A stretch of 64,000 nucleotides of DNA from Apiospora phragmitis (Eukaryota > Ascomycota > Sordariomycetes > Amphisphaeriales > Apiosporaceae). The notes beneath the pieces are model-generated. The model was given only the letters and a program-made list of their open reading frames with translations, searched no databases and had not been told where the DNA came from. This document shows, piece by piece, positions 32,426-43,125 of the stretch (positions are counted from its first letter, which is position 1; each line of letters opens with the position of its first letter). The stretch spans positions 2,914,001 through 2,978,000 of the forward strand of contig JAQQWL010000009.1 in assembly GCA_038363925.1 (NCBI GenBank), written 5' to 3'. Made by a program: the position numbers and the translations under genes.

Positions 32426-33639
32426 TTAGTAAATCACCGTGTCTTCGCCTTCTACCACCATGACATCCCCGGCCTCATCCGCTTCCTTAACGTGGGCACC
32501 ACCGGCTTTGCTGGCTTGTGCGGATGCACGATCATTAGTAGAATCAGGCTGTGCTGGGGGGTTAGGGTCGCTGTCACTCTTACTACCCACAGTGGTCTGT
32601 TGCTGCTGCTCTTCGCTGGGCTGGTCTGACGGCGGCGGGGGTTGTGAAGTCCCCTCTATCACCATCTCATCACCGGGAAGAGGTACTTTCTCCTCGGCTA
32701 CGGCGGATTCGCCGTGTCGTTTCTCTCGTCTTTGCTTGAACTCACGGGTTTCCTGATTGACCAAGTCTTCCGCATCTTGGATCTGGTCCTTAATGAGGTC
32801 TTCCTGGCGTTGGGTAAGGTCCCAGGGAAGGTAATACTGTGATATCGGTTAGTCACCGCAGCAATTAAAGGGGCTCTGTATGAGGCGAACGAGTAACTTA
32901 CGATATGGGGTTCGGTTTTCGTTCTGAGATAACGGGCTGTGGAGACCAAATGGGAATGACGGGTTTTCATCTATATCGTCCGGGTCAGCCAATTGTCCTA
33001 GGTTTAACCAGCACCGTATCTTCGACCAGTAACATGTACTGGCTCGAAAAGGAGGCGGGGGAAAGTGCAACTCACCACCTGTTCCTCAAAGTTGATCTGC
33101 TCCCGCTGGCGTACTTCCCTGACTTTCGCCAACCTCGCCTCTCGGTGCTTGCTATCCTCGGCTCTCTGCTGGGTGGCTTTTTCCTGCTGTCGTCGCTCAA
33201 TCTCCTGCCGTCTCTTCTGTTGCGAATTGGTAGTGGTCTGACTTAGTGTGTTCAGCAAACCACCGAATAATCGCCTGCCGCGCTTCTTCTCTTCCATCGA
33301 CGTGCTCAGCCGGCGGTCGGCAGGCGAGGTTTGCCTAGGGACCGTGGGCGATCGCGTGGCGGTGGAACCACGGCGACTACCTCCATCTGCGGCGTCGGGG
33401 TCTTCGCGTCTCGTGCGCTTGGGCGACTGGGACGTGGTCACCTCAGAAGGGGATGGCGATGAAGCCTTGCGTTTCTGGGTGCCCAAGGAATCTTCCATTT
33501 TCGCATCGGACGTGGCAGTGGTATCGTCGTCGGCTTTGCGCAAGCTATGGGAGGTTATCAGTCATTGAATCAGACGTGGCCGAGGCGGGGATTGGAAGGT
33601 AGCTAGCGAGCTTGCTTACCCATCATCGTCTGTCGACAT
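32426..33639 (-). CDS. Pinin/SDK/MemA-domain splicing-associated protein
   Basis: Four exons (33639-33620, 33544-33076, 32970-32902, 32836-32426; introns 75, 105 and 65 nt) encode 322 residues. The 20-nt first exon gives MSTDDDG. Residues about 20-75 are Ser/Pro/Lys/Arg-rich (SPKRTRRE). The pinin/SDK/memA domain follows at about 85-210: KRGRRLFGGLLNTLSQTT, a QQKRRQEIERRQQEK coiled coil, FEEQV, then TRHSHLVSTARYLRTKTEP and YYLPWDLTQRQEDLI. The C-terminus is Pro/Gln/Ser-rich. Pinin-type proteins associate with exon-junction and spliceosomal complexes in the nucleus. Every splice joins conserved domain sequence, so the model is well supported. It is divergent from the SF3b subunit gene. Confidence 0.88.
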
Positions 33640-34124
33640 CTCGACCCTTCCCAACGAACGCTACCAACCGATGGCTGCTAAAACCGGCTGTGAACAGTTA
33701 AATAGGTCCAAGTAAACTCAGAACTTCAATTTTAACTGCTGTCAGCTCATGCTACTCGTCTCAATCGGGCTGATGCTCCCTTGGATGGGAGATGGCGAGA
33801 CGTCGTTGCAAGGCTGGGAGCATTAGTAATCCAGCACGCGATTGACTTCATTCTCCGCTTATGAAGACACTTGTGCAAGGTACCGCCCAACCACCCCCAC
33901 CTTGGCCTAGCCTTGCTCTAAGCAGTCCCGAGCTCCAACGTCAGTCCAAAAGAAACTCCAGAATTTGGTGGCAAGGCTGAGAAATCCATCACCACCCAAA
34001 CATCGACGCGCCTTCTCTCTATATCACCTTCGCGTACAGAGCACCACACAAAGAACCTCCCCTCCGAATCCACCCTTCTATACGACAAGATCGACCACGG
34101 AAACAACCCTAGAAATCACCCAAA
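33640..34124. promoter_or_regulatory. Shared bidirectional promoter region
   Basis: The 485 bases separate the start codons of two head-to-head splicing genes (pinin-like on minus, RDS3/PHF5A on plus). The plus-side leader is CT- and ACC-rich (about 33,990-34,120). I see no clear TATA box. Co-regulation is an inference from the arrangement. Confidence 0.55.
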
Positions 34125-34613
34125 ATGTCGCGCCATCATCCGTAAGCCTCCTCGCCTCCCCCATCATTCCTCCCTTTACGAAACCATGATATACTGACAC
34201 TCCCCCGCCCCTTCCAGCGACTTGGTCATGTGCCGCAAGCAGTCCGGCGTCGCAATCGGGCGTCTCTGCGACAAGTGCGACGGAAAGTGCCCCGTGTGCG
34301 ACTCGTACGTGCGGCCGACGACGCTGGTGCGCATCTGCGACGAGTGCTCCTTCGGCAATTATCAGAACAAGTGCGTCGTGTGCGGCGGAGAGGGCATTTC
34401 GGACGCCTTCTACTGCTTCGAGTGCACCCGCCTCGAGAAGGACCGCGACGGCTGCCCCAAGATTATCAACCTCGGTAGTTCGAGGACGGACGTGAGTTTT
34501 CTTCTTTTTTCAATTCCTATCTCAGGGGCATCTGGCCAGGCAGTAGCTAACTATCCATCTTTCTCTTCTCGCAGTTGTTCTACCAGAAGAAAACAAATCG
34601 GACGGGGTACTAG
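34125..34613 (+). CDS. RDS3: SF3b subunit PHF5A/Rds3
   Basis: Three exons (34125-34141, 34218-34491, 34575-34613; introns 76 and 83 nt) encode 109 residues, the normal length of this very conserved family. The sequence begins [20 protein letters not shown], carries the zinc-binding CxxC pairs ([43 protein letters not shown]), and ends [12 protein letters not shown]. Rds3/PHF5A is a zinc-knot scaffold of the SF3b complex in U2 snRNP, contacting SF3B1 near the branch site. It is fully intact. Confidence 0.96.
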
Positions 34614-34984
34614 TCCCCGTGTGGCCCGGGTCTGGGCGCGATCGCTCGAATGCGAGGTGGACATCATTGTATATGGATAGGGGCGAAGCAGCAGAAGATT
34701 TATCACAAAATGAGCAAAAGAACTTGGGATGTTGCATTTACAAGGCGTTAAGAGGTTTTGGTTTAAGGGTTGATACCCAGTGATTCGATGCAGTACACCA
34801 CACACATAGTTGACAAAATTAAACTTGTTTTTGTCTCGCTATAGACTGCTGTGCGAAACAGATACATAAACTCGTGACGCCGTGCGCCTTGCGTGACCCC
34901 CCAATCCTCCCGTACCCATAATATTATACAAAATGGAGAAGTTATATGCAAAATCATTAGCCCATCAATCCCGGCCAGGACCAG
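34614..34984. other. Convergent 3' spacer
   Basis: Spacer between RDS3 (plus) and the probable PEX26 gene (minus). It is AT-richer and must hold both terminators; no gene is seen. Confidence 0.5.
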
Positions 34985-36488
34985 CTAGATGTAGCTGACC
35001 TTGACGCCCATGCCCGCCGTCGCCTTGAGCTTGTTCCAACCGGAACCCAATATGCGACTGATGCGCTCCCGTATACGCTGGTTGCCAAACATTACGAGAA
35101 TGCCAATAATAAAGGCCATGAACCGCATAAGCAACATCGGATTAGTCTTAAACTGCGATCCCAACTGCTCGAGGACCACTCGCAAGTTCGAGAGGATCAT
35201 CGATGCCCTCGCACTGAGACTCGGCGGGCCTGCAGGCTTGCCCCTGGAAGCCTTTGGTTTCGACATGGCCGAAGAACCCTCTTTTGTGCGACGGCCCTTG
35301 CTCGATCCAGTGGCAACGCCGGGCGTCTTCTCGATGCCGTAATCGACCTCGCTGCCCTCACGCCGGGTTCTCTCTTCTTCCAGCCGTTTTCGCTCCCGGG
35401 TCTCATTCTCGGACCGCAGTCTTTTGGCTTCCTCCAGGTCCTTGCGGAGCTGCTCATCCTGTCGCTCCTTCTCCTCTTGGTCATGCCGCTCCTGTTCCTG
35501 CTGGTCTTCTTGCAGACTCTGCAGTGCCTGTAGGAACGCGTCGCGCCGCTCTTCGTCCAGGACTGACGAGACGCTGATGAACTCTCGGGCGTAATCCCAC
35601 TCATCGTTTCTTAGTAGTACGTGCAATGTATACAGCTCGAGTATCTTAACTCTCGCATTTAGATCCCGCGGCGTGTCGGCGCCGCTTGTAGCCTTAGACT
35701 TAGATGCCGACCTCCGATGCTTAGAAGAGGGATCGGGTGATTGTGTCGCTTCTAGCCGCTGTGCTAGGTCTAGATTCGGTTGTTGAGATGCTGCCAGATA
35801 GGTCTCTAATCGCTTCTGATTGAGGGTCTGGGTGCGGGCATGCGCCAGGAGTAAAGTGGCTCTGTCGCGTATGTTAGTCCAGCCGAGTCTTTCGAGACAC
35901 AGAGCCGCAGAGCGGCGCAGAGCGGGAGTTCAATGCAGCAGCAACTTACAGGTTGATGACAACGTCCGAGTCGACATTGCCCTCGATGCCATGGTAGCCA
36001 TTCCGGATAACCTCCTCCCAGATGTCGCCTTCGCGCACCTTGTGGCACAGGGCGCGGTATTCCTGCGTGCCGAAGGAGTCCTTGCCCTCGTCGGGGTCGA
36101 GCTCCAGGATCCCGTTGAGTATCGTCAGATACAGGCTCCACACCTTGATGCGGGTCGTCCGGCTGGCCTGAGCGACGGGGGCCGGCTCGTTCTCGGCTTT
36201 CGTTTCAGCGGATTCCCCTAATCCAGCGGGTGGTGTGACGAGCGGGAGGATGGTGGAGAGGGCCTCGGGCAGGCGACGCGTAAGGAAGAGCTGGGAGGAC
36301 TGGCGGTACGTCTTGGAGATGTGCGAGGACGATTGGCGCGCTGCAGTTGTCGGCGAAGAGAGGGACGAGATCGACGAAGATAAGAGTTGCGAATGATGCG
36401 AGCCGAATGCGTTGTCGGATATGGAGATGGAGCCCGTAGGACTCAGCGTGGCCGTATAGGCATTGCTATTGTGGTTGTTGAAGGCCAT
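34985..36488 (-). CDS. PEX26: Probable peroxin 26 (tail-anchored, binds Pex1/Pex6)
   Basis: Two exons (36488-35950, 35861-34985; 88-nt intron GTAAGT...ACAG) encode 471 residues. The N-terminal half is a helical repeat-like region ([68 protein letters not shown]). A second helical part ([21 protein letters not shown]) follows, then a long Glu/Gln/Arg coiled coil (residues about 300-345), a linker, and a single hydrophobic segment near the C-terminus ([17 protein letters not shown]) followed by basic residues. This layout fits fungal PEX26, the peroxisomal membrane anchor for the Pex1-Pex6 ATPase. The name rests on overall architecture, so a different tail-anchored protein is possible. Confidence 0.7.
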
Positions 36489-38287
36489 GACGCTTGTCAA
36501 CAAAGCCCGAATTGCACCTTTATTTTCCTAGTTGGTGCGGCTGTGGGTTTTCGTCAAATTGTCCAATTCCAGTTATTGGTGGCGTGTATTGGACATATCA
36601 GTTTAGGAGCAAGTTAGAAGAGGTGATAGAGGCGATCAAGCGAAAGTAAGTATTAGAAAGGAAGGCAGTACTAAGGACAACGCTTCCGTTATTTCCATGT
36701 GGTGGTGGTGATAGTACTGGTAATGTTGATTATGGTTGTTGATGGTTGAGTTGGGTGTAGTTTCCGGTTACTAAGGGCAGTTGAGGTTGAGCTTGCCCGA
36801 CCACATGGCGGGCTGTCGTGCGGAATGTTTAAACTGCGGTCTGGGCAGTTAGCCGGCTGATTTGCTCGACGCGATGGGGGAGTCCCGGGCGGTTTCTAGT
36901 GGCTGTCCAGCAGTCTTTTTTGCCTCGGCTTGTCGGGACATGGGTGGGCCGCTCGGCCATTGGCCAGCACTCAGGCTGCTGGACCAATGCCCCGGAATGG
37001 GCTCAAAGGCCGTGCTGATTGCCTGACCCCAATTTCAATCGAGTCAGCTGCCCCGCAATGACGATAGGGGATTGGCCTGTGAATTTAGCCAGGACCTCCA
37101 ATTCTTTTGCTCAAGACAGACAACAGACAGGCCCCTTTTAAGCAGCTCGGCAGCCAACGCAACGGCCACTGCGCTTGTCTACCTCGACTGTTTATACCTG
37201 CACAGACATTCGTGTTGACGATTGCCATGGTGATATGGGAAAATAGATGCCAGCCACATGGATCTTCAACGTCAATCCCGTGCGTTTGCCTGTTGACATA
37301 CACGCCCGAGAATCGTCAGGTGACTTGAAGGAAATGAGGTGCTGGTGGTATCTCTTTGGTTACCATCTACACACTTCCATGGCGCGCATTACAGTCCCGG
37401 AAATAATAGCCAAATCCATTTAAGTGGCCTAGGATCATGTCAATCTTCGCGGAGAACCCTGTCAATAAGGACTTAAATGTTAGCAGGTGTTCGAAGAAAT
37501 GGATTGACATGAACTAGTCCCTGTCCATCAAAGCATACGCCGAGCCCTATTGACTCCAGGGCATTCCTTACAGAATAGACCATCTGGACGAATCAATTCC
37601 AGAGTGGCATATGCCATCCGATCAATATGAACTCTATCAGACAAGATGGTATGGAGATTCAATTGCCCCCAATAGATACGGCATCCACCTTAATGTACAT
37701 CATCGTAGAAAAGGGGTAGAATAAGGGGGTGTTTAGGAAAATATGGAATACTAAGCAATAATCCTCGCAGCTTTGCAGCTCGTATTCAGCTTAGGCTACG
37801 TTTCCTTCATTCAGCTAGCTGGAGCTTTTCCTCGATTTCAGCCAGCTTTTCAGCCGATCCTCTCAGCATTTTAGAGTTAGCTTACGAGCCGGCTGATTCT
37901 GCTGAATCCCTCCCGGCGATATCGTCGACGTCACCACGGGTTCATCCGTGCTGCCGTGAAAATAGAGATAGCGTTCATCCGGAACGTCGAGGGTCGAGCG
38001 CGAGCAATACTACACCCACCAGATTTAACGCACGCTGGCGGGAAGGACGGACGAGGACGGACGAACCAACGAAAGGACGGACGAGGCCGAGCACGAGCAA
38101 TGCCACACTCACCAAAACAGCCTATTCAGCCAGATTTTAGCAAATTCAGTAGCTGGTTGGAGGACGATGCGATTCAGCCAGGATTCTATTATTTAACTAG
38201 TCAGAATAACGAGGTCCAATCGAGCACATTCAGCCAACTTATTTCTAATCCGTTGACCGAAGTCGAGGAAACACACCGCTAAGAGAT
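36489..38287. other. Intergenic, with short direct repeats
   Basis: No supported gene. The first 400 bases are likely the PEX26 promoter (GGT/GTTGAT-rich at 36,700-36,760). At 37,789-37,840 there is a stretch (CTACGTTTCCTTCATTCAGC then TAGCTGGAGCTTTTC) that recurs, changed, at about 40,390-40,430. At 38,040-38,100 a GGACGGACGAGGACGGACGA repeat occurs. The region looks like old repeat debris. Confidence 0.4.
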
Positions 38288-38700
38288 CTAGCTTATGTCG
38301 CGTGGGAAGTATCTTGAAGTCTCACAAAGCCAGCAAGGCAAATGTTTCCGGTCATAGTAGGCTTTCGTGCTCATCGCTCCCATGCATATTGCGTCGTGGG
38401 CTTGGATTCGAGCCATCTTTCGGTCCTCCATGATTTGCTTCTTATCCGCCACGATGTCTAATACTGATGTCGGCGTGAATCCCATGACGATTTCATTGGG
38501 CGTCATTTTCGTGGTTGAAGATCGTGCGTTGTTGAATTCGAATTGCAATGCTGGGATCGCTTCCTCCCATTTGTCTGGGTGTGCCATGGTGTTGATCCAG
38601 AACCTCAGGGCACTCTCGGACCATCTGGTTCGTAATTTCGCTTTTTCCGTTAGTCGATGGCTTTGTACGCGGTTGAATATAGTAGCTTCGTTCCTATTTC
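38288..38700 (-). mobile_element. Retrotransposon integrase fragment
   Basis: The minus strand reads KPSTNGKSEITNQMVRE, matching the integrase motif HPxTDGQSExxNQ. After a frame change it continues ALRFWINTMAHPDKWEEAI, PALQFEFNNARSSTTKMTPN and EIVMGFTPTS, the typical end of a Ty3/Gypsy integrase core. Only this about 400-bp piece is present, with no LTR nearby. GC content is normal, so unlike the flanks it has largely escaped RIP. Confidence 0.75.
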
Positions 38701-39447
38701 TAAAGAAAAATAGATTTGCTCACCTAATTAATCAGCCACTTTCGAGATTATCGAAGCACATCTGGGTGACTTTCTTCTCCGAGTTGAAGCAGTAATAGTG
38801 GCAAGGCGTTATTTGATATTCACGAGATGCCAAAATAGCTGTAATAAGTTACCACGGCATATGGCCCTTTACTTTGTTTCTGCCTTGGTAACATAAACAA
38901 GATTCCAGCCGTGATTGGTACACTTGGAAGGCACCTCTTTTTTCACTTTACTAGGTGGTACAAATAAAGCGTAAGGTTGCTAGGAAGTCCTTCCTTTTCT
39001 TACCTTTTTCCGAACGAGTATTTATAACTGGGTGTACTTACTTAAGCGCATATATTACCTTCTGTTGAATAGGCTCTCGTACGTACGGTGGTTCCGGCTT
39101 TAATCGGGGTTCAATCGTTCTTATTCTGTTGTTCATGTCTATCTTCAGTGCTAGCTACGAGGGGCATCGTATGCCCCTCTTTATGAAACAGAAAAGGGGT
39201 TCGTGCGCGCAGGCACGTGGCACCCCTTTTGGAGCAATATGGACAGCTTCAGTTCCAGCTGTTCCAACACCTTCTATATCGATTATAATAATAACCACCC
39301 TCACAAGCTATTATTTTGCATACTTATATTCAAATACTCCCTAACTCTTAAAAACCAAGTTATAAGTTATATACTGTCTCAACCGGTATGTGAACTTTTG
39401 TTTCTAGACTTGTTAGGTACGGGAAATTAACATATATACAGGGCGTC
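38701..39447. other. Intergenic, AT-rich
   Basis: No supported gene. Parts may be further debris of the retroelement fragment. AT content is moderately raised at 39,270-39,440. Confidence 0.4.
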
Positions 39448-40258
39448 ATGGAAGCGATACTGAATTTCAGACCCACCCGACTCGAGCGTCTGGAGGGCTT
39501 TTTTTGCGGCTATGTGCCTGGCGGGTGCAGTCCTGCCTGGTCTTGGACCTGACCCCGAGTTTGATGAATTTTTCAATCGGATGCTGTACGAGGCTGGGCT
39601 ACCACCACCGCCCTTGGATCCCCCAGTAGAGGGCAGGCTCTACAAATTCCTCGAACATGGGCCTTTCCGCAAGGCCCGGACTATCCTAGCTGTGATGGCA
39701 CCAGTCAGCCTGTGCTTCGTATTCCTATCTCCCGAGACGAAGCGGGCGATCGTCAACCGCAAGAACTGCCGATACGTTTTGACCGACCTTGCGCCCAAGT
39801 CCGCCAAGGGCTATCTCTCGATTCTCCTCCCCAAGCTCGCCGTCGCGGCCTTCAATTACTCGGTTCTGCCGTACCTGGTCGGCCCGGACCCCAATGCGGT
39901 TGGCTGGAGCCTCGGTCGGATTCTTTATAGCGAGGTGCAAACGCTGGCGTTGCTCTGCCTGCGATACTGGCGCCCAGGAAACCATGCGCTCGTCCGGGGA
40001 TTGGCGTCCGGCGTCCGGCGTCCTGGGCCTCCGGGCCTTCAGGGGCTTCTCTGGACCGCACTACCCACGCTTCTGGATGTACTTGGACATCGCCGCCTGC
40101 GGCCCTTGCGGCAACTTGATCTGGTGTGGTCTCTTTGGGCCATTGTGGGATTTCCCCAGGTATGCCGGTGAATGTTCGACGGCTTTCATAACGGCTGCTG
40201 CCGCGACTCGCCTCGGGCGGGCGCTACACGGCTAACGAGAATCAGTATGGGAGAATAG
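39448..40258 (+). pseudogene. Membrane protein gene with two frameshifts, family unknown
   Basis: An ATG at 39448 opens MEAILNFRPTRLERLEGFF. One extra T in a T7 tract (about 39,501-39,507) then shifts the frame into AAMCLAGAVLPGLG, PDPEFDEFFNRMLYEAGL and hydrophobic segments (TILAVMAPVSLCFVFL, YLSILLPKLAVAAFNYSVL). At about 40,010-40,025, in a CGTCCGGCGTCCGGCGTCC repeat, the frame shifts again by one base to GVLGLRAFRGFSGPHYPRF and LIWCGLFGPLWDFP. A GTATGC donor at 40,160 and CAG at 40,245 would give a short last exon ending at 40,258. Several membrane segments are evident, but I do not recognise the family. It neighbours the monooxygenase/P450 group and may belong to it. Confidence 0.5.
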
Positions 40259-40784
40259 TGGAATAAGCACAAACATAAACGTTTATGTGATTAGTTCTAA
40301 GCTAATCAGTGCCGACAGGAAAATTGGCTAAAAGCATGAGCAGAATAGCTAGCTACGGAATAATAAATTTGTATAGTTATAGTGTAACTAAGGCCACGTT
40401 TCAACCTGTCAGCTAGCTGGACCTTTTCGGCTTAATTATAAGCATAATTCAGACCTATGCTAACCTCGAATCCCCTTACTAATCGCCCAGCAGAGTAGTT
40501 TTGATTAAAATGGATATTGCCAATGCTGCCTAGTCAAGTGATGGCTTTAAGGTAATATTCCTGTTCATATCTAGCCACGCCAAATTACCCTGATAATGGC
40601 TGGCTACTTATGAGCCTCGTCTTTTGTCGTGATTCTACTACCTGATCGGACTGCGTTGTATACATACTTAGCCATGCCTCATTGACTTCCAATTTGGGAT
40701 CAGATTCTACATTGAGGACGCTCTGGGCCACGTCTCCCAAGCCGCCCCCGCGTACATCACGCGTTCATCCAGGCGTTCATCGCG
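40259..40784. other. Convergent intergenic, AT-rich
   Basis: No gene. It contains the degenerate second copy (about 40,390-40,430) of the short repeat noted at 37,789-37,840. Confidence 0.45.
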
Positions 40785-42785
40785 CTAAACATTCTTGACC
40801 TTCTTCCCGTACTTGCTCTGCCACTCCTCATTTACGCTTCGATAATCCTCAGGGCCATACGGGTCAGTCCACTCCGTCAGGAACCCGTTCTTCCTGTGCA
40901 CCGGCAACCCCAAGTCGCGCAGCAACAGGTCAAGGTACGGCACCGCGTCGAAGACGAAGTTGGGATTCTTGTTGCCCCAGTCGGTCGGGTAGCGCCACCG
41001 CCCAAACCGGTTGTACAAGACCGTCCTGTAGCGCAGCGCTTCGAGCTCCGTGCTGTTGGCTGCGCACGCTGCTGGGTCTTGTGCCAGGGACCCCGAGAAG
41101 TACGCGCTGATCCAGAGGCCTTGCAGATGTGCCGTGATGACGGTGCTGAAGTTGGAGATGATGCCCGTAAACGCCACATCGCGAGTCCGCAGGAAGCGCT
41201 CGGATGGAGGGACCATGAAGTGATGCAGCATGTAGGGCGTGAGGGGCGTGCAAGGGGTGATCTCGTCCTGGCTGTCGATGCCCTTCTGGTCCTTAAGAGG
41301 AACGTAGAACCTGTTCCAGACAGGCTGTTTCCGGAGCCGGGGAAACTGCGCGAAAATCTCTTCGTCGGCCCTCTTCACAAGCGCCTGCTGGTTTGCCAGG
41401 TCTTCCTGGAGACCGTTCTCCGTCGGTGTATGCGGCAAGCCCAACTCCTTTTCGATACCCTCGGGCAGGAACTTAAGCGCAGGCACGTGCTTCCAGCCAG
41501 TGTTGGCGAGAAGAACGTCGGAATCAAGAAGGGTCGCGTCCGACAAGTGAACCTTTCCAGGACTCAGCTTGGTGATGTCACTGATGTGGACCCTGACTTT
41601 CCCATTTCGTACGAGGTCCAGAAAGTCCGTTTCATGGTTGAGAATACTAAAGCTTGATCCAGTGAACATGGCCTCAGTCCAAGGCTTGAGTTTGGCGGTT
41701 TCGGGATGCAAGTCGAATTTCATCAGGGCCAGTGCATCGTTTGCTAGAATCTTCCAGAAAGCGTCTACAATGATACGCCCAATGAATGTTCCATGCAGAA
41801 GTCGGCGGATATGGTTGTAGCCATCGGCCCAGCCCCAAATACAGGGGCTGAACCAGGTCAAAAAGCGTGTGTCTAAGACTGATCAGGGGGTTGTTTGGTT
41901 AATGGAACGGAGTGCTTCAACTTACTGGCCAGCTTCTCGAGCCATTTTTTTAATGGTGTCACGTAGGCTGGTGCTACCCAGCAAGGGCCATGTCCAGATG
42001 CTGGCGTCAAGCAGTTTAGTATAGCCCATCTAGTCTTTCTGACAGAAAGTCGTATAAAAAGGGGCAAAATTACATCGAATAACCCAGTCTACTGCTACTC
42101 CGGCAGTGGCATAAGCGTATACCGCATCCCAGGCAAACTTGGTTCCTCCGAAAACGGTAACATTCTTGGCCGTTTGCAAGGTATCGCTGTTTTGCTTGAA
42201 GTATTTACCGTGAAATATCCGGCCGCCGTAGGTTTCCTGGCCTTCGAAATGAGGCAAGAAGGGGTCCGAAGTAAGGCCGGTGGCGATGATCAGCCTCCGT
42301 GCCTTGACGCTGCTGGCCCCGATGCCGTTGGTACCTTCCACCGCGAGAGTCCAGCCTCCGGTCTCATTATGGTGCTCGGCGGACCGGACCTTGGTCTGGA
42401 AGCGGATACGATCAGCAATGCCGAACTCCTCCGCATACGCCTTGAGGTACTTATTAACGACCAAACCGGGGATGTGCTGGCCAGACTCGATACCGAAGCT
42501 CGGGCTATCCATGGGGAAGTCGGGGTACTCGTAAGTTCCCAGGAGGTTGTTCGTTTTGAGCCCAGGGTAGAGTCGCTCGTCTGCCCACGTACCCCCGAGA
42601 GACGCTTGGGAATCGAATATCCTCAATGAAGCCTCGGGCTCAGTGGAGTGATATTGCTTTGCTGCGGCCAGCCCATACCAGCCTGCATGCCGATCAGCAA
42701 TCCCATCCGTCGGATAAAAGAACACATAAGACACGATCAGGGTGTTATTACCGGCACCTATGACGACGCAGTCATATTCCTCCAT
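40785..42785 (-). CDS. Flavin-dependent monooxygenase (FMO/Baeyer-Villiger type)
   Basis: Four exons (42785-42752, 42682-42074, 42000-41926, 41878-40785; introns 69, 73 and 47 nt) encode 603 residues. The first splice restores the FAD-binding fingerprint VVIGAGWYGLAAAKQY (GxGxxG, residues 10-15). Further family features are LGGTWADERLYPGLKTNN after the FAD domain, a HIPGLVVNKYLKAYAEEFGI helix, RRLIIATGLTSDPFLPHFEG, GGRIFHGKYF and KNVTVFGGTKFAWDA (NADPH domain). The C-terminal half contains a probable membrane-proximal or substrate domain (TWFSPCIWGWADGYNHIRRL). Fungal enzymes of this sort oxygenate secondary-metabolite intermediates. The gene is intact and lies between a membrane protein gene and a P450. 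The substrate is unknown. Confidence 0.88.
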
Positions 42786-43125
42786 ACTTCCAACTTGCTG
42801 AAGCAGTGTCTACTCACGGATGAGTAATGACGTTTTTCGTTTTTGGGGTAAATTTGGGGGATGGCGTGTGCCGAGATAAACGCAGAGTAAGCACTTGAGC
42901 TGACGCGGGATAGACAGTCCCCACTTTGTGCAACCGTCCCGGATAATATCACGGCACCGGAGCAAGGGCGTAAGTGAATATAATTAGCAAAAGCAAATGT
43001 CGTTAAGTATGTGCATGCGTTCTAGGCATACTCACAACTGCATATTCCCAAAACGTGTAAACCAGAATATACTTTAGTAAGCAATCGTATATTGAAAGCA
43101 CACCACAGTAGTATAACTCCTGTCA
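42786..43125. other. Spacer and promoter of the monooxygenase
   Basis: A 340-bp spacer between the P450 3' end and the monooxygenase start, both on minus. AT-rich at 42,970-43,100. No other feature seen. Confidence 0.5.
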
